From positions 310,001 to 374,000 of the forward strand of contig NZ_CP118164.1 in NCBI RefSeq assembly GCF_028748185.1: a DNA stretch of 64,000 nt. Reading direction: 5' to 3'. Source of the stretch: Bremerella sp. P1 (GTDB taxonomy: Bacteria; Planctomycetota; Planctomycetia; Pirellulales; Pirellulaceae). A model generated the notes under the pieces. It searched no databases. It was not told the DNA's origin and saw only the letters and a program-made list of their open reading frames with translations. Numbering within the stretch: position 1 is the stretch's first letter; each line of letters opens with the position of its first letter. Positions 58,305 to 64,000 of this stretch are shown here, piece after piece. A program made the translations under genes and the position numbers.

Positions 58305-58332
58305 TTGAATTTTCTCTTTTTCCTGATATTAT
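58305..58332 (+). promoter_or_regulatory. Promoter of DUF1559 module 4
   Basis: TTGAAT (58305-58310) and TATTAT (58327-58332) are 16 bases apart, with TG one base before the -10 box. The start would be near 58339, leaving a leader of about 92 bases. Confidence 0.7.
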
Positions 58333-58430
58333 CCAGTGACACTACCCCTCTTCTTGATGGTCAGCTTTGCGCATTTTCCTTTTCAAATCGCCAAATTGAG
58401 CCAACCAACGTCTTGTCACATGAGGTTGCC

Positions 58431-58913
58431 ATGACTCTGAATTGCAGACTTTTCTCTTGGCATGGAGCCAAGAATCACCTGGTTTTACCCATGGTGTTGT
58501 CAGTCAGTCTTCTTTGCTTGACGCTCACTGGCTGCGGCAGTGGTCGGACAACGGCCGGTTCCACGGCTTCCGGCGTCGTGACCATCGAAGGCGTCCCGCT
58601 GGACAGCGGGACGATTGCCTTTTCGCCAGTCGGCCGAGGCTCGTCTGCATTCGGACGCATCAATTCCGACGGAACCTACAGCGTCGAGACCGACGCCCAA
58701 ACCATTGGGCTGGCTCCCGGCGACTACCAGGTTGCCATCTATTACGAACCGACAGAAACGGAAGATGCCCAAGGCAATGTGATCGTCGGAGCTAATCCTC
58801 TCGCCAAGAAGTACGGCGACTTTGATCGTTCCGGTTTAACCGTCACCGCCACCGAGGGAGATAACACGTGGGACTTTGATCTCGAACCCAAGAAGGCTCG
58901 TCGCAATAAGTAA
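58431..58913 (+). CDS. Small lipoprotein of DUF1559 module 4 (gene order reversed)
   Basis: This gene encodes 160 residues from the ATG at 58431 (GAGG six bases upstream); a longer frame begins without a ribosome site. The signal peptide ends LTLTGC. The beta-sandwich shows VVTIEGVPLDSGTIAFSPVG, SDGTYSV and a KKYGDFD motif and ends TWDFDLEPKK. Unlike modules 1-3 the lipoprotein gene comes first, 89 bases before the DUF1559 gene and under one promoter. Confidence 0.87.
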   Translation: MTLNCRLFSWHGAKNHLVLPMVLSVSLLCLTLTGCGSGRTTAGSTASGVVTIEGVPLDSGTIAFSPVGRGSSAFGRINSDGTYSVETDAQTIGLAPGDYQVAIYYEPTETEDAQGNVIVGANPLAKKYGDFDRSGLTVTATEGDNTWDFDLEPKKARRNK

Positions 58914-59002
58914 GTCCTTTTCATTTGGTGGCCTGCTGCCAATTTCTCAGCGGGCAGACTGTTCTCTTCTCTTTTCTTATCGTGAATTCACAAGGAGTTG
59001 TC

Positions 59003-59965
59003 ATGTCTCATACTTCGTCTCGAAGGCATGCGTTCACGCTCGTGGAACTACTGGTCGTGATTGCCATTATCGGCGTGCTGATCGCGCTGCTATTGCCGGC
59101 GGTCCAGCAAGCCCGTGAAGCAGCACGGCGGATGCAATGCACCAACAACCTCAAGCAGTTGGGGCTGGCGATGCATAACTACCATGACGTGATCGGCAGC
59201 ATGCCGTCTGCGTATGTGTTTACCGGCGACACGTCGCACGATCGAATCGCGCTGTGGGCTTGGGGAGCCATGATTGCCCCTTACATCGAACAGAATTCGG
59301 CCTACGATCGCTTACAAGTCAGCAGCAATACGGCCGTGGACGCAGTCAACAAGAACGCCAAGCGGAAGGTGATTCAAACCCCGCTTTCCGCGGTACGCTG
59401 CCCATCGGACGCTGGCCCTGAGAAGCACAACGGCTCGATTGCCGCTCGCAAGTATCGCGACACGATCGCCGATGTGAATCGCCACGGAATCGTTTCCAAC
59501 TACGTGGTGAACAATAGCAGCGGACAGATTCGCAACTTTCGCGGCACCCCCAACAGCGATGCCGATGGCGTCTTCTATCGTAATAGCGATACCTCGTTCC
59601 GCGATTTCGTCGATGGCACTACGAACACGATCATCATCGGCGAACGCAGTTACCTCCATCCACTTGCCGGGAACAATGAACCGCAAGGGGCGATGTTCTG
59701 GGGAACGAGTGGGTATTTCGATGCCGATGGCAAGGGGCTCGGCTCTGTGTCCGCAGGCGGCCATCGTAAGATCAATTGTCCCGAGAATAACCAATGCCGC
59801 CGCTCCTACACCAGCATGCACCCCGGCGGCGCGCAGTTTTGCTTGGGGGATGGCTCGGTCCGCTTTATCCCGGAAACGATCGAGCACAACACCAACGCCA
59901 ACGTGAACTCGACGTTTGAGTTCCTGCTTTCCATCCGCGATGGCAACGTCATAGGCGAATTCTAA
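59003..59965 (+). CDS. DUF1559 prepilin-like protein (module 4)
   Basis: This gene encodes 320 residues from the ATG at 59003 (AAGGAG upstream). It has RHAFTLVELLVVIAIIGV, AVQQAREAARRMQCTNNLKQ and SMHPGGAQFCLGDGSVRFI. It is the second gene of an operon with the module lipoprotein. A perfect 11-pair hairpin follows the stop codon. Confidence 0.92.
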   Translation: MSHTSSRRHAFTLVELLVVIAIIGVLIALLLPAVQQAREAARRMQCTNNLKQLGLAMHNYHDVIGSMPSAYVFTGDTSHDRIALWAWGAMIAPYIEQNSAYDRLQVSSNTAVDAVNKNAKRKVIQTPLSAVRCPSDAGPEKHNGSIAARKYRDTIADVNRHGIVSNYVVNNSSGQIRNFRGTPNSDADGVFYRNSDTSFRDFVDGTTNTIIIGERSYLHPLAGNNEPQGAMFWGTSGYFDADGKGLGSVSAGGHRKINCPENNQCRRSYTSMHPGGAQFCLGDGSVRFIPETIEHNTNANVNSTFEFLLSIRDGNVIGEF

Positions 59966-59987
59966 ATCGCCTGTAGATATCGGCTGG

Positions 59988-60017
59988 CATGGCCCCGGAC
60001 AAGAAGCCGGGGCCATG
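59988..60017 (+). terminator. Hairpin after DUF1559 module 4
   Basis: CATGGCCCCGG and CCGGGGCCATG pair perfectly around eight bases, 22 bases after the stop codon. There is no T run, so it is either a weak terminator or a 3' stabilising hairpin. Confidence 0.55.
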
Positions 60018-60120
60018 GACCTGGGAAACCTCCGTTTGCAATTCTCACCGCCTTGCGAGTGAATCGTGGTATCCTAGCCCAAGCTAGTCATCACGTCGTA
60101 TCGCTCTCGGGAGAACCCGC

Positions 60121-62106
60121 ATGCTCGGCCGCATTCTCATCGGCACAATGCTCTTGGTGCTTGCCGGCTCGGGGCATTCGCTCGCGCAGGAAAACGATCA
60201 CTGGCGAGTCACCGTTCAGGATGTTGCCCTGCTGCCGCTGGCCGTTTCTGCAGACGGTACATTAGCTGCTGGCCGGGGAAAGTGGGCCAAGCACCTCTTT
60301 CATGTGGTTAATCAAGAGTCGTCGCAGGTCTTGCTGACCGTCCACATGCCGCGGGACATCCAAGCCGTCGCGATTGCTGGCAGCGGTGATTGGTTCGTGG
60401 TTTCCACCACCGAGCACATCTATCGCATTGACTTGAACGATGGCTCGCCTCGACGGCTACTGGAAGGGGTGACGGGGGCTTTGGCCATCGATCCAGCCGA
60501 CGAGAAACTCGCCGTGCTGGGCAATCTTAAGGTACCACTTCCGGCGACTCGTTCATTCGGCGGTGACGTGGCAAAGTTGGGCGTCTTTGACCTGAAGCTT
60601 GGTCAGTGGATCGCCCAGATCGACACGCCGGTAAGGACAAACTTCGTGGTGGCATTTGACGGCGATGAGGTCATCGCGGCAGGCACCGGTGGCAATATCC
60701 GCAGCCGAAAAGCACAAGGGTATGACTGTCATGCGCAGCTAAACCTCAGCACCGGAAAGATCCGGCAGGGATTCGGGCCCGATCGATATGACGATCGCAT
60801 GAACCCTCCACAGGCAGATCCTGAATATAAATTTCCCCCATCCATCGAGCGATGGAAGACGGAAATTGCGGCTGCGATGCCTCGTACTCAAGAAGGCCGT
60901 TCGCAGTATTCGGCTCATCGAGTCGGTTTCCCCGGAGGCGTGTGGGCCTTGGTAGCCGACGACCAACGCATCGCTTCAGTGATGGATCATGGCGACGCAC
61001 AGCGAAGCTTGTTGACCATTCCCTCCACCGGAAATCTCAGCGTACGTGATGGCAAGGTTCCTTCGAGCGTGGACGTCTGTCGTGGTCGACTTCTGCACGA
61101 ATCGGCTGGTCACGTCACCGACTTGGAGACAGGCCAGGAAGTCCTGACGCTGCCCCAGTTCAAGTACAACCCGAAAGAAAAGAATCAGTGGACGCTCTTC
61201 GTCGGGCCTGGCTGGCTGGTTCGAGATCGCGATCAGTTGAGCTACTACGCGCCAGAGAAGAGCGCCCCCGTCTGGCAGCGAGAAGCCCCCGAAGGTTTTG
61301 ATCGCCCCACGGTAACCTTCTCGCCAGATGCAAGTCGCTTCACGGCGGCCGTACGTGATACAGAAGAACTGGTCACCATCTTTTCGGCAAGCGATGGAAA
61401 AGTGATTCAGCGAATCATGCGTACCTCGGAAAAAGACGCACACGAGTACATTTCGTCCGTTGCTTTCAATCGCGATGGAAGCGAGCTTCTGGTTCAGCAT
61501 TACCTCAATCGCCGAGGCTCGACACAAAGATCCCTACGGCTCTACGATCTTTCCAGCGGCCAAATCAAATACGAACGTGTGCTTGGCGAAAAGGAGTATC
61601 TCGACGGCCCCGTCAATGCTGGCAGCGGCTGGATGCTTGGCTCGTATGGTTACTCGCTGTACGTCGACCAGAACTACGCCGAGACGAAACTCCCTTTCGA
61701 TCAGATTGATTCAGCCGAACCCATTCCCGATACGCCAGTCACGACCTTCCTGGTGGCAAACGACTATCAGCAAGGGGGCGTGGTAACGCTAAATGGGCAA
61801 GTCCCCCAAACATGGCAAGGCCGCGAGGCGAGCGTCGCTTTCGGCGGAAGAGTGATTGCGAGGTCGACCGGCACGAGCGAAATCGAACTGCTCGATGCAC
61901 AGACCTTCGCCCCTTTTGCCTGGGTCCACGTGATTCGTTTGGAAAAAGGCTTCGGCTGGATCGCCTATACGCCAGACGGCTACTGGGACGCTTCCCCTGG
62001 CGTCGAGAAGTTTGTGCTGGTGACGAAAAATGGAAGCGTCGCCCAACCAGCGGAAGTGCAGTCGCGACGCGTTCTGTCGCTCTTGCAGACGCGGATGCCG
62101 AAGTGA
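60121..62106 (+). CDS. Secreted beta-propeller-like protein
   Basis: This gene encodes 661 residues with GGGAG nine bases before the ATG and a signal peptide (LIGTMLLVLAGSGHSLAQ). Repeats such as LLPLAVSADGTLAAGRGKWA, VTFSPDASRFTAAVRDTEEL and VAFNRDGSELLVQHYLNRRG fit WD40/propeller blades. The end (GFGWIAYTPDGYWDASPGVE) is a segment common in propeller proteins linked to caspase-fold proteins, though none is fused here. It probably works in the periplasm as a binding scaffold. It is followed after seven bases by a convergent gene. Confidence 0.8.
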   Translation: MLGRILIGTMLLVLAGSGHSLAQENDHWRVTVQDVALLPLAVSADGTLAAGRGKWAKHLFHVVNQESSQVLLTVHMPRDIQAVAIAGSGDWFVVSTTEHIYRIDLNDGSPRRLLEGVTGALAIDPADEKLAVLGNLKVPLPATRSFGGDVAKLGVFDLKLGQWIAQIDTPVRTNFVVAFDGDEVIAAGTGGNIRSRKAQGYDCHAQLNLSTGKIRQGFGPDRYDDRMNPPQADPEYKFPPSIERWKTEIAAAMPRTQEGRSQYSAHRVGFPGGVWALVADDQRIASVMDHGDAQRSLLTIPSTGNLSVRDGKVPSSVDVCRGRLLHESAGHVTDLETGQEVLTLPQFKYNPKEKNQWTLFVGPGWLVRDRDQLSYYAPEKSAPVWQREAPEGFDRPTVTFSPDASRFTAAVRDTEELVTIFSASDGKVIQRIMRTSEKDAHEYISSVAFNRDGSELLVQHYLNRRGSTQRSLRLYDLSSGQIKYERVLGEKEYLDGPVNAGSGWMLGSYGYSLYVDQNYAETKLPFDQIDSAEPIPDTPVTTFLVANDYQQGGVVTLNGQVPQTWQGREASVAFGGRVIARSTGTSEIELLDAQTFAPFAWVHVIRLEKGFGWIAYTPDGYWDASPGVEKFVLVTKNGSVAQPAEVQSRRVLSLLQTRMPK

Positions 62107-62113
62107 TTGGCCG

Positions 62114-62809
62114 CTACTGCTCGGCCTTGACCGCCGCCAGAATCTGCTTGGCCACGGCCTGGGCCAGGCGGTCGCGACCGGCGTCGTTGTAGTGGACGTC
62201 GTCTTCCCCTTTCTGGTACTTGGCTCGGTCGTCGCCGATGACCTCGTACAGGTTATTGATCGTCACGCCGTGCTTGTTCATCACGGCGATGGCCGCATCG
62301 TTGAACTCCTTGGCCCGGTCTTCACTCACGACGAACTTCACCTTCTTCTCAGGCCCAATACAGGGAGGCGTTGTGACGCCGAAGATGAGCGCCGCGTCGG
62401 TCTTGGCCTTCAGCTTGGTGACGATCGTGTCCAGGCTCTTCGCGTACGACTCTGGCGTGGCTTTCACCGGCTGACTCCAACCGTACCAATCCCACAGACC
62501 GAAGTTGAAGTGCACGATATCCCACTTCGAATCACCGATCCACTCGTCGATATGCTCGGCCCCGAACGCGGACCAGCGGCAGTTGGTATTGGGCCGATGA
62601 ACGTTGGCTTTGCCGTCCAATAGCTTCCGTACTCGCGGCGTGTAACCGATGGAGATCGAGTCCCCCACAATCAACACGCGGGGTAGCCCTTCCTGATCAG
62701 ACGGATTGGCAAACGCATCGTAAAACGGATCAGGCTTGGCTTTCTCTTGAGCCAGAACCGGGGAGACACAGAGACTGCACAGCAGTAGAGCTAGAAGCCA
62801 GGTTCGCAT
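62114..62809 (-). CDS. SGNH/GDSL hydrolase
   Basis: This gene encodes 231 residues with a signal peptide (TWLLALLLCSLCVSPVLAQ). The nucleophile is in VGDSISIGYTP, block III resembles HFNFGLWDW, and the catalytic Asp-x-x-His is in GEDDVHYNDAG. It is an exported esterase, probably on acetylated glycans as for the 26179 gene. Monocistronic, convergent with the propeller gene. Confidence 0.9.
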   Translation of the reverse strand: MRTWLLALLLCSLCVSPVLAQEKAKPDPFYDAFANPSDQEGLPRVLIVGDSISIGYTPRVRKLLDGKANVHRPNTNCRWSAFGAEHIDEWIGDSKWDIVHFNFGLWDWYGWSQPVKATPESYAKSLDTIVTKLKAKTDAALIFGVTTPPCIGPEKKVKFVVSEDRAKEFNDAAIAVMNKHGVTINNLYEVIGDDRAKYQKGEDDVHYNDAGRDRLAQAVAKQILAAVKAEQ

Positions 62810-62940
62810 GAGGTTAGTTTCCGATCGGTGGGACTTGCTTCGAGGAAGAGAATCTCGCTAGGCCAAGTCTAACCGCCTGGATCGGAGGATCAAGCGATGG
62901 TCCAAGCGTTAAAGGATTCCATCTGGTTCAATCTCCCTCG

Positions 62941-62968
62941 GTGTGCCCCTGCCGCCCCCGGCAGTGTG
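62941..62968 (-). repeat. Dispersed palindrome, family A, copy 4
   Basis: On the minus strand CACACTGCCGGGGGCGGCAG is followed by GGGCACAC. It lies just after the stop codon of the gene at 63017, in inverse orientation to the copy at 63432. Confidence 0.6.
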
Positions 62969-63016
62969 AAGCGGAGAGTTGTATTGAACAGATTCACTAG
63001 CTACCTTTCCAAAACC

Positions 63017-63331
63017 TCACTGGTCGCGTTTATTCGGATCTTCGAAGAGCTGGAACTTCACGCCGTCTCTCTCCCCTTCGACAATCGGACGAATATCGAA
63101 TTGATCGCGATATTCCGAGATCAAGGAGGCAATACTACGGTTGTTGAAGCGATCATAGAGCCCTTGCTTGCCATGCATGCCGACGATATCGAGCATCAGC
63201 ACACTGATCGGCACTCTCAAGTCACTAGGCATCTTTGGCATGAGATTGTTGACGGCACGGATGATCTTTTCTGGATCATCGCATTCAACAATGAGTAATT
63301 CTAGCGGGTCGGCAGGTTGGTCGCTGGTCAT
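63017..63331 (-). CDS. Small protein of unknown function
   Basis: This gene encodes 104 residues from the ATG at 63331; a GTG three codons earlier is an alternative. It is an alpha/beta sequence (PLELLIVECDDPEKIIRAVN, VPISVLMLDIVGMHGKQGLY) without signal peptide. Unrecognised. It is enclosed by two inverse copies of palindrome family A (62941 and 63432). Confidence 0.6.
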   Translation of the reverse strand: MTSDQPADPLELLIVECDDPEKIIRAVNNLMPKMPSDLRVPISVLMLDIVGMHGKQGLYDRFNNRSIASLISEYRDQFDIRPIVEGERDGVKFQLFEDPNKRDQ

Positions 63332-63431
63332 TCGTTTCACGTCGATCGATGATTATGGCTTGGAGAAGAGCCCACATAATCTCACGGTCGGCAGCACGAT
63401 TCAAGCGATAGTAAGAACTTCCCCGAATTCG

Positions 63432-63457
63432 CACTGCCGAGGGCGGCACTGGCACAC
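63432..63457 (+). repeat. Dispersed palindrome, family A, copy 5
   Basis: CACTGCCGAGGGCGGCACTG followed by GCACAC is close to the consensus with one change in the right arm. Confidence 0.65.
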
Positions 63458-63512
63458 ACATGTGAGTTAAGCAGAGCATGCCAGAGAAACGGCTCAGATT
63501 CGAAAGCGGAAA

Positions 63513-63571
63513 GCGGGCCGAGCAATGGCTTCCTTCGTTCTGCCAAACGAGGGAAATTTGCTCGAGCCCGC
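63513..63571 (-). terminator. Long hairpin downstream of the module 5 lipoprotein gene
   Basis: GCGGGC-CGAGCAA and TTGCTCG-AGCCCGC pair with a one-base bulge, and CCTTCGTT pairs with AACGAGGG inside. It starts 39 bases after the stop codon at 63610 and lacks a T run, so it may end or stabilise that mRNA. Confidence 0.5.
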
Positions 63572-63609
63572 CACCTGTCGTACGCGAGTCGTAGGGGTCG
63601 TACGACGAA

Positions 63610-64000
63610 TTACTTCTTCGGCGGTTCGACGGTGAAGTCGATCTTATTGCTTCCAGGGGTGACCTCGGCGGTGAGCTCCGAGGTACGAATGTCAGCGTAC
63701 TTGTCGTGTACCAGCGACTTTGAGGTGGCCACCGAGCGGCCATTGCGACCGTCGCCGCCGGCGGTGCTGATCTTCGAGACGATCGCGACCTGGTAATGAC
63801 CGACCGGGGCACCGTCGCCAGGCTCGACCGAGGAAAGCTCGTACGAGCCATCCGGGGCGATGCGGGACGAAGCACTGATCGGCGGACTGACCGACGTGAA
63901 GGTGATCCGACCGCCGGAAACAACCTGGCCATCGGTGGTCGTGATGACGCCGGTTACGGTCGAGTTATCCGACGAGCCGCAGCCGACCAGCGGCACGATC
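63610..64000 (-). CDS. Small lipoprotein of a fifth DUF1559 module (5' end outside window)
   Basis: The frame is open to the window edge; the visible part begins inside the signal peptide, IVPLVGCGSS, which contains the lipobox LVGC. It continues as a module-type beta-sandwich: VTGVITTTDGQVVSGGRITF, APDGSYEL, PVGHYQVAI, a HDKYAD motif and an IDFTVEPPKK end. The expected DUF1559 partner would lie upstream beyond 64000 or on the other side of the start; I cannot see it. Confidence 0.85.
   Translation of the reverse strand, partial: IVPLVGCGSSDNSTVTGVITTTDGQVVSGGRITFTSVSPPISASSRIAPDGSYELSSVEPGDGAPVGHYQVAIVSKISTAGGDGRNGRSVATSKSLVHDKYADIRTSELTAEVTPGSNKIDFTVEPPKK

Overview
The window is from a planctomycete, most likely of the Pirellulaceae (Blastopirellula/Bremerella-like). 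The evidence is the family content: five copies of the DUF1559 prepilin-like / small lipoprotein module (the fifth with only its lipoprotein in view), three very large surface proteins with the planctomycete extracellular N-terminal motif (LExLExRxLLAxD type), dockerin repeats, a BBP7 barrel, sulfatase and sialate-esterase genes, and an ECF sigma/anti-sigma pair. GC is moderate to high with a few AT-richer patches. I saw no rRNA, tRNA, CRISPR array, transposase or phage gene.

Layout. 1-13.5 kb: two adjacent minus-strand giant surface proteins, each with a metzincin zinc-protease motif; the first runs off the left edge. 13.9-16.1 kb: BBP7 outer-membrane protein and a DUF2784 membrane protein. 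16.5-18.0 kb: first DUF1559/lipoprotein module with a clear promoter and terminator. 18.1-22.1 kb: a proline/methionine-rich secreted protein overlapping guaB, and a Tat-exported DODA-type dioxygenase. 22.4-24.5 kb: two tandem small secretin-like secreted proteins and a low-GC gene with a possible PD-(D/E)XK nuclease core. 24.7-27.7 kb: sulfatase plus sialate O-acetylesterase, a small polysaccharide-processing unit. 27.7-32.9 kb: second module, a dockerin/PKD surface protein and a secreted protein. 33.0-35.3 kb: a SelA-like protein that lacks the PLP lysine, divergent from a TRIC-type channel. 35.7-37.7 kb: third module. 37.8-44.4 kb: housekeeping and small genes (MBL hydrolase, proC, a basic Lys/Ala protein, ettA). 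44.6-44.8 kb: an intergenic small RNA candidate with promoter, three hairpins and terminator. 44.8-46.4 kb: guaA. 46.8-49.0 kb: HEAT-repeat protein, colicin-type immunity protein and two further small proteins, interspersed with palindromic repeats. 49.1-52.6 kb: a caspase-fold protein with both catalytic residues replaced, then the ECF sigma/anti-sigma operon. 53-58 kb: small secreted and membrane proteins, a free-standing EF-G domain IV-like protein, a GNAT acetyltransferase. 58.3-60 kb: fourth module. 60-63.3 kb: beta-propeller protein, SGNH hydrolase, small protein. 63.6-64 kb: start-truncated lipoprotein of a fifth module.

Most genes are monocistronic or in two-gene units. The window is dominated by exported proteins: cell-surface, periplasmic, lipoprotein and pseudopilin-like. 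The most unusual items are the small RNA candidate (44604-44767), the SelA-like pseudoenzyme, the pseudo-caspase, the immunity-protein cluster bounded by repeats, the solo EF-G domain IV protein, and a six-copy dispersed palindrome. Function calls rest on reading translated sequence and motifs; no database search was run.
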